64,000 nt of DNA from Eutreptiella sp. 'Long Island Sound 2002' (Eukaryota > Euglenozoa > Euglenophyceae > Eutreptiales > Eutreptiaceae), in NCBI GenBank assembly GCA_964036045.1, contig OZ038379.1, forward strand, positions 108,082,025-108,146,024, in the 5' to 3' direction. Below are positions 44,301 to 56,409 of the stretch, in pieces. The notes under the pieces were generated by a model. That model saw only the letters and a program-made list of their open reading frames with translations, did not search any database and had not been told where the DNA came from. A program made the translations under genes and the position numbers. Every line of letters starts with the position of its first letter. Within the stretch, counting starts at the first letter, position 1.

Positions 44301-45718
44301 CCATGTACGACGGCAACCCCCTCAACCTCGACCGCTTCTTGGAGAAGCTGGACGATTGGGGGGTAACCGTTACTGAGGACATGCATCCCGCTGATGCGGG
44401 GAAGTATGTCTTCAGACGGTTCAGGTACCGCCTGCTGGAAGTGCTCCAAGAGCTATACTTCGTGGCGACCAAGGAGGGGAAAATCAAGACCCTCAAGGAA
44501 GCCAAGAAGTGGCTCAACGAGCAGGAGCGGGTGGACGCACCGCAGGTGGCTGCCAAGCGGTGGAAGTCCATCAAGCTTCAGCATGATGGACGGGAGATTC
44601 GCCTACGGGACTGGCGAGACTTCCGAGGGCAATACACCCTCTTCCGCCGCAACGTGGAGGATTGGAATGAGGGTGACGAGCAGGCTCGCCTGCTCTCCAT
44701 GCTGCCTGAAGCATGGATCAAAAGGGTCACCAAGGAGGAAGCCAAGAGGGCCAAGTCCAACCAAACGGTCAAGATGATGCTCCCCAAAGAGTATCATACG
44801 AACGTGGTGGCTTGGACGAGGAAGAACGTGGCCCGGGATGTCAAACGGTACTCCCTGCGGAACGCTAGCCTCATCACCGTCTCGGGCGATCGCGAGAAGA
44901 CTGCGATGTGGCGCCTTGACGAGTGTGACATGAGCGGCCAGACCATCAGTCTGCAGGCCATCCCGGCGCGGATGAGCTGCGACGAGATCCTGGAGTGGGT
45001 TGGAGAGGAGGTGCTCAAAGAGTACTGGAACCTCCACCACACCCGCAGGTTGAGGCCCGGCGACCGCGACGTCAACTACGTTGGCGAGGGACCTGGCGGG
45101 GAAGCTGCCATGGATCCAGCGGGAGCCGACGGCGATGAGACTGTCGTCGACGATGACGACGACGATGAGCCCGCCAAGGTGGCTGTTTGTGCCTTCGTGG
45201 CCAACAACCTGAGCGCGGGGAGCAAACCGGGAAACTGGAAGCCCCTGCAGCAGGGTTGGAGGAAGAAGGAGAAGAGGGACCCTCGCCGCATTGGCGACCC
45301 TCCGCTGTCCTTTGGGGAGTTCATACGAGCTCATCCTCAGGGCTGTTTCGTGTGTTATGGGAGGAAGAAAGGCTTCAACCATGACCACCGAACATGCCCC
45401 ATCCACCAAGCTGACACGGAGGCCTACAAGAAGGCGCACGGGTCGAAGAAGCGTGCACCTGCGGGTATCCGGGAGGCCAAAGTGGAGGTGGACAAGGACG
45501 AGCTCTCCAAGCTGATGTCTCAGGGGACCGAGTTGGCGGGGGAGATCCAGGAGATCAAGAGGAACTGGGTCCCCAGGTCGGACAACAAGAACAAGGAGAA
45601 CAACCAGAACGACCAGAACAAGGACAAGGCCAAGAAGACTAGAAGGGGAAGGAAGAAGGGCGTCAACGAGGTTGATGCGGAGGAGAACACCCCTACTTCC
45701 ACAACCGACGCCCCCTAG
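41370..45718 (+). pseudogene. gag of copy 2: coiled-coil, Gly/Pro-rich, capsid-like domain, zinc knuckle
   Basis: ATG 41,370 (MVNWQEAGKTWP) to TAG 45,716-45,718, about 1450 codons, far longer than usual Ty3/gypsy Gag (roughly 300-500). Order: basic N-terminal region; Ala/Glu/Lys coiled coil (about 42,330-42,700); acidic linker; Gly/Pro-rich collagen-like stretch (43,130-43,320); second coiled coil (43,340-43,600); acidic/Arg region; retrotransposon gag domain (about 44,270-44,880; PPMYDGNPLNLDRFLEKL); acidic run; knuckle CFVC...HDHRTC (about 45,344-45,400) with spacing CX2CX8HX4C; Asn/Lys-rich end. Breaks: TAG at 41,505; a roughly 22-bp deletion with frameshift near 42,083; TAA at 44,210. Copy 1 has none of these three breaks. 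Gag forms the particle; the extra domains may drive assembly. Confidence 0.85.
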
Positions 45719-48700
45719 CGGAGCCCCTGCAGCCAAGGGCCCCAGCTAGGGCGGTCGCAGGATGGTGACGTGGGAAGCGCCGAACCATCCCAGTCGGGAG
45801 TCGATAAGCACAAAGGGACTGCCGCGGGCGGAAGGCCCGGTCCGGCACCCAGTCGCGGAGGCGGGGTGAGGGCAAGTGAAGGCACGAGCCCTTGCACCCG
45901 TCCGTCCTTCGCGACCAAGAATGTGTTTGATGTACTTCAAGATCTATCCGAGAGTATCGGAGGATCACCCGGACTGCAGCTGGATGCTGCAGATGGGCAG
46001 CCTGAGCCCATTGTCCACGACCTGCACCAGTCGCTTGTTGAGCTTTCGGAACGGCCAGAGATCCTGAGTTTGCACGCCGTGCGCCGTGTCGGTCGCGAGC
46101 GGCAGTTGCATCTTAAGGTCCGTGCCCTATGCGGGGAAGTGGAAAAGGTTTTCGACGTGTTGGTCGACACGGGAGCTCAAGTCAGCTTGGTCAAGGCTGG
46201 CCTACTTCCACCAGAGTGTCTGACCGACAGTCGGAAACCTGTCAGGATGAAGATGGCGAACGGCCAGTACATGGTGGGAGGCACGAAGGAAGCGGCCATC
46301 GGGCTGCAGTTCGTGAACCATCGTGAGCTGAGCCGCCCAGACCTCGGCAAGGAAATCCTCCTGCACGGTCGCTTCTACGAGGCCGAGATGGACTGGGACA
46401 TGATCGTTGGGTACGACTTCATGATGGAGACAGACTCCGGCGTCCTCCCGGCCCAGGCCTCCATGACCCTGTACCAGGACGACCAGCTCCCGTGGCTTTC
46501 GTCACCCGAGCACCATGTGGAATGCCAATGGATCCCCCCTGAACGCAATCAGCTCGAAGTGGCCGCGCTGGACACTGAGCCAACTGGTCCTGCAAACCAG
46601 GAGTACGGCGTAATGCCAGAAGTGGCGAGCCGAGTTGTCGCGGACTTGGGAGCTTCGGATCCGGCCCTGGATGCGTTCTCTTCAGGAACCTGCGCCCATC
46701 TTCGGGTTTGTGAGAAGTACTGGGGCGCCCAGGACTCCGCGTGGAAGAAGCACTGGGGTCCGCATCAGGGATTGATGTGGATCCATTGCCCCCGTTGGGA
46801 CATTCCAAGAGCGATAGCGAAGATTCGCAAGGACCGCTCCAAGGCAGTGCTGGTTGTTCCTATGGGATGCACCGAGGAGGAAAGTACCCGACATTGGGTA
46901 GCCTCATTGACCAACATGACCTTGAACAAGGTCGTTCTACCGGCTGGAGAGAGTGTCTATCAGGACGCTAAGGGACAGCCCATGCCACCCCAGAGATGGC
47001 CAACGGAATTCCACTATGTGGATGGGGGCCTTGATCAGGCCGACGCCACGGATTTCGTGTGTGTCAACCGCATCATAGCAGAGCCATGGCGGCAATGCTT
47101 TGCGGTTCCCCCTGTTGACATCGGAGAATCGGAGGACCCCCTCACAGAAGAGGAGCTAGATCTGGTTCAGGGGTATATGGATCAGCCCTTTCAGGACTGG
47201 GGTAGCCAGCGTGAGGGCAAGGGCCAGGACAGAGCCTGGTGGGAAGTGGACTCAATCGTCTCCGGTTCCTATGATGGGAATACCTTCGTACAGAGGGTGC
47301 TGGATCACATGTCCAGCCAGGACGAGCCGCTTGGCGGTAACCTACCCACCTACGGCGATCTATTCCGAGGCAAGACCAGAGATGGCCCTTTGGGCCACCT
47401 GGGAAGACCACCTGAGCCGAAACCGAGCGGGGTCGCTAACCCTCAAGTAAGCTCCCTGGTCCAGGTGCCCGGAAAAGCCAAGGCGGAGTCCGATGACTGC
47501 CCCAAGATCCAGGCATTGAGGGCCAGGCTGCAGCAGAAGTATGGTGACACCTTCTTCAGCGGAAAGCCTGTGTTTTCGCCACCGGTGCGTAGACCGTATG
47601 GCGAGGCCAAGATACGACTGAAGCAGGACCCCCCTGTGTATCGTCGGCGGGAGTTTGCCCTGAGGGGCGAGAGGAAAGAGGCCATGGGGAGGATCCTCCA
47701 TGACTTCATCGAGAGAGGCTGGCTCGAGCCGTGCCACTCCGAATGGGCCTCTCCGTGTCTCGTCGTCCCCAAGAAGGTGGCCGGTGAATGGCGGCTCGTG
47801 GTCGACTACCGCGGCCTGAACGCCCAAACGCAGCATGACAGCTATACGCTGCCCCTCATTGAGGACATGCTGCAAAAACAACACCGGCGGAGGATCTTCA
47901 CGGTGATTGACCTGAAACATGGTGATCATCAGATGCCTCTCGCCGAGGAGTCCCGTGCCTGCACAGCCATGAGCACTCCACTTGGACCTCTCCAGTGGAA
48001 GGTGATGCCCATGGGCGTTACCAACGGCAATGCGGCTTTTCAGCGGATGCTGGAGAACCTGCTTGAGCCGGTGCGTGACTGTGCGGACCCCTTCGTGGAC
48101 GACGTGATCATCGCGTCCGGGGACCCCAGTATGAGCTACAAGGAGCTCCTGGAGGCACATGAAAGGGACGTCACTCGAGTGCTGGGCCTTCTGGTTCGGC
48201 ACAAGCTCGCGGGCAGCAGTGACAGGGCCACCATTGCGGTAAGCGAGGTGCTCTTCGCTGGCCACGTTGTCGGGAACGGGCAGCGAAAGCCCATACCTGG
48301 CAGGGTGGCCGCGATTGAGCACTGGGAAAAGCCCAAAACGGTCTCTGAGCTACGGGCGTATCTGGGGTTCTGCAATTACTACTCGGGGTATATCAAGATG
48401 TATGCCGAGTATGCAGCCCCCATGACGACCATGCTCAAGCGCAACCGAGAGGAGACCAAGAAGGGGTCCAAGAAGGCTCTGGTCTGGGATGCTGATTCCG
48501 ACCGTGCCTTTGAGGGGATGAAGCGGGCGCTGCTATCCGCAGTGGGTCTGCACCTCGTGGATCCCGACCGAGGGTTCGTCCTGCGCACCGACGCTTCCGA
48601 CTACGCCGTCGGCGCAGTGTTGGAACAAGTGCTCGACGATGGGAGGCACTTGCCCGTGGCCTTCTGGAGCCGAGTCCTGGCGGAAGGCCAGAGACGGACG

Positions 48701-49147
48701 TGGACGCCCCGAGAAAAGGAGGCGTATGCCATCGTCATGGCTCTCAGGAAATGGGGTGGGTACATAGCCCTCCATCCTGTCACCGTCTGCACCGACCGTC
48801 AGAGTCTGCAGTCGTGGCACAAGGAGCACGTGGACACCCCCTCTGGTCCCGCCTCCCGACGGGCAAGATGGCATGAGACCTTGGCCAAGTTCGATCTCAC
48901 GGTTGTGTATATTCCTGGAAAGGATAACACCGTGGCGGACTGTCTCAGCAGGTGGGCCTATCCCGCCAGCAAGGGCATGAAAGACGTGTCTGCCCATGGC
49001 GATGAGGATGAGACCGCTGAAGCCAAGAGGATCATTGAGATGGAGCGCCTGATGGAGGAGGAGGGTGTAAAATGCTTCGTCGTCATGGCTGCAGATTGCC
49101 CCCCTCGGAATGAGGATGGGCAGAGCGGTCAGAGTACTCGCCCCTGA
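45719..49147 (+). pseudogene. pol of copy 2: protease, reverse transcriptase, RNase H
   Basis: The frame is the same as the end of gag, separated only by the TAG at 45,716, with no further stop to 49,147, so readthrough expression is plausible. Protease: VLVDTGAQVSLVK (about 46,155-46,195). RT: LVVPKKVAGEWRLVVDYRGL (about 47,755-47,820), a diverged motif A (FTVIDLKHGDHQMPL), and the active site FVDD at 48,092-48,103. RNase H: RTDASDYAVGAVLEQ (about 48,580), EKEAYAIVMAL, TDRQSLQSWH, and YIPGKDNTVADCLSR (about 48,910-48,955). This frame is otherwise intact. The integrase continues in another frame from about 49,110, so a frameshift, mutational or programmed, lies near 49,110-49,145. Confidence 0.9.
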
Positions 49148-50508
49148 TGGAGCTGAGTCCGACAAGCACCTCTTCCCTGAGTCTTGCCTCCAGGACGACT
49201 GGAACGACGACTACGCCAAGTCTGAGGCCTTTGCGGCCGAGTATAGGGCTGTGACCGACCCTGATGACGGGCAGAAGTGGCCAAAGGGGCTGACTGAGGA
49301 AGATGGCAAGCTCTACCGGAATGGTAAGCTGCTAGTACCGGAGTCCCGGGTGCTCGAGCTGTGTGAAGCTTGGCACCACCACATGCTGCACCCAGGGGTC
49401 AAGCAGCAAGCCCTTGACATACAGCGCCGGTTCGAGATCGACCACATCGGTCTCTACACCGCCATCAAGAAGGTCAGGAAGGGTTGCTCGGTCTGCCAGG
49501 CCTGCAATCCCGATAACCGGAACGTCAAGGGGGAAGCCCAATGGACCCCGGTTCCTGACCAGCCAATGGAGAGCGTGGCCATGGACGTCTTCTCCATGCC
49601 CGAAGTGCACATTGGCAAGGAGACCTTTGACTGTGTGGTTCTCTGCGTGGATCGCCACAGTGGCTACGTGGTAGCCGTTCCGGCACGCAAAAAGGCTTTG
49701 CTTGCCAAGGAAGTGGCAGTCATGATGATTCGTCATTGGCTGACCGTCTTTGACATCCCCCGCACCATTTGCAGTGACCCAGGGCCCCAGTTTACTGGTG
49801 GCTGGTTCCAGGCCATGTGTTCCTTCATGGGAATATGTCATGCCAAGACCGTCGCCTATCTCAGCCGGTCTAACGGCCGTGCTGAAGTGGCTGGACGGCA
49901 GCTGTTCGAGAAGCTGCGCAAGATCCACATCACCAATCCACGTCGGAACTGGTTTGAGGAGATGTGGCCTGCTCTGAAGGCCCATCATGACACCCCCACT
50001 CCGGGCGGTTGATCCCCTCACCAGATTCTGTTTAGCAGGGAACCCCTTGGTCGGGGACTTGCCTTGTCTGGTGATGGCAAGGCGATGGATGCCAAGGAAT
50101 TCTTTGCGCCGCAAGAGCACACGGCGCCGGAAATCCGCCAGCAGCTCGAGAAGGAGCATGCTGAGCGTCAGAAGTCCGCCCCGAGCTCGACAGCGCAGAA
50201 GTTCAGGGTGGGAGACCCGGTGTGGGTGATCAGACCCCGCCCTCTGGGCACCCACCGCACCAAGACCTGGTTCACACCCGGAGAGGTGGTCTGCAGGATT
50301 GGTGAGGACACCTACCGCATCAAGGTGGGTCACGGACAGTTCCGGGAGCGCCACGAGAGTCAACTCCGTGTGCGGGAACCCGACCTCCGTGGCCAGCATG
50401 TGTCCCTGAGCTACGCCGCACATGAGGCCGATTCGGACGACGACTATGCTGAGCAGGACGACTATACAGTCGGGAAGATCCTGGCTCAACGTCCGAAAGC
50501 CCGGAGGC
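49110..50508 (+). pseudogene. Integrase of copy 2
   Basis: This follows RNase H in a different frame. H2C2 zinc finger: HHHMLHPGVKQQALDIQRRF, then CSVCQAC (about 49,375-49,505). Core DDE residues: Asp in VAMDVFSMP (about 49,580), Asp in CSDPGPQFTGG (about 49,770), Glu in SNGRAEVAGRQLF (about 49,870-49,905). An in-frame TGA at 50,010-50,012 interrupts just before SPHQILFSREPLGRGLA. The C-terminal GPY-like region (FRVGDPVWVIRPRPLG) and a small beta domain follow to about 50,400. The frame then shifts near 50,510, before the chromodomain. Confidence 0.85.
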
Positions 50509-50688
50509 CTGGAATTCAAGGTTCGTTGGCGAGGCTATGGGCCGTGCCACGACACCTGGGAACCCGTCTCCTCGTTTGTGCCGCGGCTGAACACTCCCTT
50601 CATGGAGTACATCCGCAAGCACAAGACCAAGATCCATGTCTCGGACTTGGCAGCACTCACCCGGGCGATTGCAGCAAGGGGTGCCTGA
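50440..50688 (+). pseudogene. Chromodomain at the integrase C terminus
   Basis: DDYTVGKILAQRP in the integrase frame, then after a one-base shift near 50,510, GLEFKVRWRGYGPCHDTWEP and a helix (TPFMEYIRKHKTKI). The aromatic/W pattern (Y...W.GY...TWEP) is that of chromodomains, which direct chromovirus integration to modified chromatin. It ends TGA at about 50,686-50,688. The last 26 codons are also preserved in copy 1. Confidence 0.75.
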
Positions 50689-52160
50689 TCAGCGCCCTGA
50701 GCTCTCCCCTGATGCATTTTGAGCGCTTGTGTGGTCGACAGATCGTCCCTCACTTGCTTGCTCTCTTACATCTTCCGGTGACCTGCCATCAGAGTGGCCA
50801 TATACACCCCCCTGCTGAATCCAGAGGAGGATGGCCCCTCTCTTCTTCTATTCGTCACTCCCCGCCTGCTGAATCCTTGGGAAACCAGGCGGGACGACTG
50901 ACCTTCACACTTTTTGAGCTCTTGGGGCCTTGAAGCCCATACGACGTTGCGCAACGGATGCCGCTGTCATCGGCATTGCAATTTTTGGTGTGTGGTCTGG
51001 TTCCATGGCACTTGCGGAATCCAGACCAGTCGACGTGTGTCTCGAGACTATATATGGCCTGAACTCAGGTGTTTTCCTGTCCACCCTCCTGCACATGCCT
51101 TATCCCAACCATGGCGTGGTTTGGTGCTCTGTCCAGAGTGTGTTTACACGCCTATTACCCCGCTTATTGCTTGTCTTTCTGTTCCCCAGGATATGTGCAT
51201 CTGTATGTCAGCCGATCACTGAAGTGTGGACTGTTTTTCCCCCCAGAGGGAATACGATTCGACTACGAAGGCGCCCTGAGTCGCCGTGTACATGCTCTTA
51301 CATAAGGTCCAGCCTGGACCAGTACCTAAGTACAGATTCTTCTGTTTGAGTGCCCGTGATACCGTGTGCCCTATTCGCTGTGATGTGGAGATCCTGATGG
51401 CGCCAGACGGGAAGCCCAGTTGCCTGACTACACTCCCAGCGGTCCGCCACTGTCAGTCCCAGTGTGAGCCTACCGACTCGCAGACGCACTTGCAGTCGGA
51501 TGGCGGCCTCCGGTGCTCCTGACCTCGGTCAGTCTGCCTGGGAAACTGGTGGTTTGAGGAGTCGACGCCTCCGCCCACACTGCATGAGGACTCCCTCATG
51601 TATGGCCTTCGTGGTAATGGGGCGAGGGAAAAGACTGCCTTGACGCCCGATCCCTTAAGGAGGAGCTCGTTCGGCTGTACCACTCTGGACTCGCGTCGTG
51701 GATATGGACATGGTGCGCCCGAGGATGGACCCGTGGGGACTCTCCCCCAGCCGGCGGGCCTTGGGAAGCTTGGGGTAGCCTGATGGATCTTTGTGGTCGC
51801 TTTCGACCTGTGGGACCACCTTGGTCGTCGTGTGACGCCTATGTTGGCCGTGTATGCCACTGCCAATGTGGTGGTGACCGTAGCAGCCGGCACCCGGTGC
51901 GCCTGGTATGGGTTAACGGGTCCTTTGGATGCCGAACAATCGCCGCCAGGACCCGGGACTTGATACTTGATACTATACTTGAGATTACAAGACCCTACAG
52001 CACTGTACCTGTCTTACTGTGGGATTTGGGCAGCCTAACCTGCGAATCAGCCTGAAGTGAGGATGTGACCCCCCCCCCCCTTCAGGAAATTGTCCTGGGT
52101 ACCCGCTGCCATGTGTGGGTGTTATCGAGCCCCCCCCAGGGTTTGCTCTAAGGAGGGCGG
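50689..52160 (+). other. 3' untranslated region and purine tract of copy 2
   Basis: 1.47 kb without a convincing gene. It aligns with the 3' region of copy 1 except for about 240 bp (51,491-51,735) that copy 1 lacks and a C run near 52,070. The purine tract before the LTR (52,150-52,160, AAGGAGGGCGG) has one C interruption compared with copy 1. Confidence 0.6.
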
Positions 52161-55148
52161 TGAAGCGGTACCCAGAACCCCATGGCTACGGTACGGCATA
52201 CAACCGGTCTCCGGTCCACTAACCCCATGTACAGAAGGGAAGACGCCCGTTGACGCCCGGTGCGAGCCCGGCGGGAGCGTGTTCCGTGCCGTAAAGCCCC
52301 GCATCGGCAACCGATGCGCCGCCAGCGGAGATTTATGTATCGGAATATCAGGAATCAACAGGGTTTTATTGTCATATTGTTTCCGTCAATTTTTACGCTT
52401 CCGTTCTGATATTCACTGTTTTGACAGCTGGCGGTTAGTTCGCGACGTTAGCGTAACCGCAAGTTTAACTGTTATATACAGATATTTCAGCGCAAATCGC
52501 GACGAAGACTGTAAAGTCTTCACAAATTGCGTCGATGCATCCGCAATTTTGACATTCTACACTCGCAACCTAAATCCGAATTTTTCAGGATGTCGAAATC
52601 GGATGTTGGACTTCGACATCCCCACACTTGATTTGACCTCTTTCGGGTGGACCTACGTGCTTCCCTATGCACGAATCAACTTTCCTTTTGTCTTGCCCTC
52701 CATTTGTCTTAGAGATATGGGCAAAACAAAGTTGATTCGTGAGGCCACTTGTGAGGGTCGTATCTCGTGCCGCTTGCGAGGAATGACAATAAAGATACGT
52801 GGGATGTATTCACAATACTCCTGACGTAATTGAGGAAGCTTTATCTGCCTTGCGTCTCCACACGTGCGCGCTAGCGTAATGGATCACGGTCAAGAGGGTA
52901 GAGTTTGCGTTATAACTCTTTGGCCATGATATTGCGTGCGTTAAGATAACTTTCGAGTGTAGCGCGCGAGTGTTGGTGTTGCATAGGAACTCTCATTGAG
53001 TTCCTATGAGCGATTGACACAAAGTTATACCCTTGGAGGGGCATGACATATCGTGGGGGGAGCTACCTTTTTGGGCAATATGGAGTATGTGCCTTGTGTT
53101 GTGTTGCGTGCCCATTTGGCGGGTCCATCGCTCGAAGCCAAAGCCGCCAATGGACCTCATATTGCGCAAGCCCGTTCCCCATACTCCCCACAATCAATTG
53201 CAAGCCTAACCTCCGTGGAGGAAAGCTTGTGTGGCGATCCCAAAGCGATGCGTTGGGAGCAAGGTGTGTGTTTTGTAATTTTCCATATTTTCATGTGCCC
53301 ACTTGGGAAGCAGCGCTCGTCACCTTTCAAAGCGCCCCAAGTGGAGCACATATGTGGAATCATAGGTCATTGGTGTCAAGTCATTGTGTGTAAAAGGATT
53401 GGTCGATTACTCAATCCAAGCCGAAGATATTATAATATATTTGTGCGCCTTTCAAGGCACTTTTGGGTATTTTTTCGCCAATATTGCTGTTCTTTGCCCG
53501 TCATGATGTCAAGTGGCGACCGTGTATCTCAACGTTGCGCTCAATTGACATCATGATTCAAGTATGTTTTGGGGGTACGTACTTCGGTGCCCAAAATATC
53601 TTGGATCCGGCGAATAACTTCTCTTGGGCTTGGCATACCGTGGCCACCATGTTGGCAATTTGGGATTATCCGAAATAATGGGCTCACTTGGCGACCCTGC
53701 CATTCCCAATACGGGAGGAGTTGGGCGACGCCCAAAAGATATGTTGGACACATATGACTTGATACCAATCCTATTGCATACTCCGGTCCAAGTCGGGCAT
53801 GTGCCTCATTTGCCCCAACCATGAGTGTGCGCATTTTCGGTCATTTTGAGCAATTTTCCACATTTTCTGGCCGCCGTGCACCATGTTCAGCCCACCCGTG
53901 CACGCCGGACGCATGGACCAATGGACCATATATGACATGGGTGTTATGCATATTGGTCCGCATGGTTCAAACACCACGTGAACGAAGTGGAGCTACCTTC
54001 GTTAAGGTGCTAGCCCAAAGTGAGTGTGGGCAATTTTACCATTTTGGCATTTGTGGACCCAATTGGGATTGTCACCACGCCAAGCGGCATGGAGATCTCC
54101 AAACGCCAAGGTCATGGGAGTTTTGGTTAGACTCCCGGTGGATCGCGTATGCAATGGCGAATCCGATCTCCAACCCGGCGTGGAGATATACTATTGGGAG
54201 CACCCCCAAATTTTGGCTCATTTCGAGCAGCGAAAATGACCCCCTTTTGGGACCCCAATTTCACCCCCCCGTGTGGTCAATTGGCCCCATATCTCTATGC
54301 CCACAGAGAGCCCGGACCAAATTTCAGGTTGTACACTCAGATATGAGTCCTAGGTCCTGCCTCCCACCCTGTGAGCTATTGGCCTTGCCCTGGCCGGGCG
54401 AGCCACGCGTGGGAATGACGTCAATTTTGGTGATTTTGGCATCATGACCCCACTTGACGAACCCATGGTGCCCTGATGCCGGGACCTCAGAGGGAACCAG
54501 GTTGGGTGAGGGCTCCAGGGAGTTGATACTCGAAGGGCATAGGGTCAGTTGCCTTGTCCCTACCTCTGGTGGGTCCGGACGAGAGGTCAGTTTTGGAGAT
54601 CTTTGAGCTAATTTCAGTTTGGGCTGAAACAGCCCATTTTCAGCTACCAACTCCTAGGGGATAATGGCGGGGCCATATCTCTTGCTCAGAGATGAGTTGA
54701 GACCTGCTGTTACGGGAGCGTGGGGAGCCACCATCAGTTGACCTTGGAGCTCCTTGGTTCCCAGGAACTCGCCTGTGGCTGAGCGCAACACCCCCCCTAT
54801 TGGCAGGGTTTCAGGGTCCGGACTGAGCAGGGCATGGGTTATGTTTGAGCCCCCGCCCCCACCAGCCACTGAGAGGGTCGGACCTGGGATTGGGATACGA
54901 GTTAGGACTGAGTGTCTATTGTCCTGTGATGCACTTACTCCAGTCCAGTCTTAACCCCATGTGTACATATCCTGATGTGTTGCTGTACATACTTTCGTTC
55001 CCTTGATTCAGAGTGGCAAGGATCCTGAAACGCTTTGTCACATGACATGAGCGCATTGATGCCCCTGTGAGCGTAGTGCTTTACCTGCCTGCTCACCTGT
55101 GCGTGTCACCGCAGCGTCCCGTGGCGGGCCCCTGACGGGAACGCGTCA
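52161..55148 (+). repeat. LTR 4 (3' LTR of copy 2)
   Basis: 2988 bp, TG...CA, followed by the GTGG target duplication. From about position 29 onward it was duplicated, together with 2 kb of LINE, to give LTR 5. Confidence 0.92.
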
Positions 55149-56409
55149 GTGGGGCCATGCCGCTCGGATGGCGCGGGTGGGTATGGAGGTGGGCCAGCCC
55201 CCGTGTGCTGCCCATGCCTTGGTCACGGCGCGTGCCGCCGGCTGGAGGGCGGTGGTGGGGTGTGTCAGCTGGAGTGCTTGGAAGCCTATGGAGGCGTTCA
55301 AGACCCCGCCGAGGTAGTACGCCAGGCTCTGGTGGGACAGGGAGAGGGCCTTGGTGGTCGAGGATGCATATCTGGGGACATGGGCGAGGTGTGATTGCAA
55401 CTTGGGAGGGAGGGTGGCGTCCTCAGGGTCGTCCGCGAAGCCCACCAGGGGGGAGAGGAGGGGATAGGGTGCGTAAGCCGGGTTATCCCGGTCGATTGCG
55501 AGGGCCAGGAGCGTCACGAAACGGTACAGGAAGGGGCCTTCTGCTCCTCCTTGGGGGACCCCGCTGCCTGACTCCAGGAAGGGGGTGAGGCCTGCTCCTG
55601 TGCGGACCGTGTATTTGCGGGTGCGGATGTAGCCGGAGGCGAAGTTGTAGAAGGGGAGGCCTAGGCGTTTGCACACCGCTTCCAGAAGGAGCCAGGGGGT
55701 GTTCGGGAAGGCTCTTTTGACGTCGAGGGAGGCGATGATGAGTTCCACGGGTTCCATGTCGGCGATGGTGTCCTGGAGGAAGATGGCCTTGTGTGGGGAC
55801 CGGCCTGGGATGGCCCCCCAGAGGCTGGCTGGTATGTGAGGGTCCAGGTGGGGGCGGATGCGGCGTAGGAGGATCAGTGACTGCACAGACTATGGGGCGC
55901 CAGTTGTCCGGGTTTGCCCAGTCCCCTTTTTTGTAGAGGGGGCGGACAACGTTTGCCCAGTCTGGTGGCAGGGGGGTCTGCCCCGTGACGATATCCCGGA
56001 GGCGGTAGGCGAGGATGCGGAGGAGGTGGGCGGGGAGGTGGTAGTATGCCTCCGGAAGGAGGCCGTCGTAGCCTGGGGTTTTGTGTTGCCGGAGACTGTG
56101 GATGGCCTTCCGGACTTCGTGGATGGTGAAGGGACGCTTTTCCAGTTGCCTCCTCTGGGCGTGGTTGAAGACCCGAGGGAGGCGGTCGATTTTGGCCTGG
56201 GTGTCTGGGTCCAGTGTGTCTTGGGTGGGCGTTTGTTGCCGGAGAAAGCTGTCTCGGGTGGCCTGGAGCACTGTGGCTGGGTTGTTGGTGAGGGAGCCGT
56301 CCTCCTGCCGGACCATGGTGATGGTGCGGTGGTCGGTGTCGGTCATGGCGTCGTTGAGGTGGCGGATGGCCTTGTAAGGGGTTTCATGTTGCGCATACCG
56401 TTTGTGTTC
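55149..56409 (-). pseudogene. LINE reverse transcriptase, duplicate A
   Basis: RT fingers and palm on the minus strand. Frame one (56,346-55,890): HKTPGYDGLLPEAY, WANVVRPLYKKGDWANPDNW and RPIVCAV. Then a frameshift near 55,888, and frame two: IIASLDVKRAFPNT (motif A Asp, about 55,735), SGVPQGGAEGPFLYRF (motif B, about 55,560), LVGFADD (motif C, about 55,435). RT is cut at 55,149 by copy 2. About 1-2% different by eye from 60,150-61,410, with the same frameshift. Confidence 0.85.

Larger units (their letters stand above)
38026..55148 (+). mobile_element. LTR retrotransposon copy 2, chromovirus with complete gag-pol set, nested in LINE RT
   Basis: Insertion of 17,123 bp: LTR 38,026-40,990, internal region 40,991-52,160, LTR 52,161-55,148. 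Ends are TG...CA and the target duplication is GTGG (38,022-38,025 and 55,149-55,152). Gene order is gag, protease, RT, RNase H, integrase, chromodomain, which places it in Ty3/gypsy chromoviruses; no envelope-like gene is present. The primer site looks like Tf1 self-priming rather than tRNA priming. Coding is damaged by a few stops and frameshifts, so this copy is probably inactive. LTR-LTR divergence is about 4% in the first 220 bp by eye. Confidence 0.92.

Noticed and set aside
53821-54447. 208-codon ORF in LTR 4 and its duplicate in LTR 5 (58,822-59,448)
   Set aside because: The corresponding region is split or deleted in LTRs 1-3, and sharing between LTRs 4 and 5 follows from the recent duplication.
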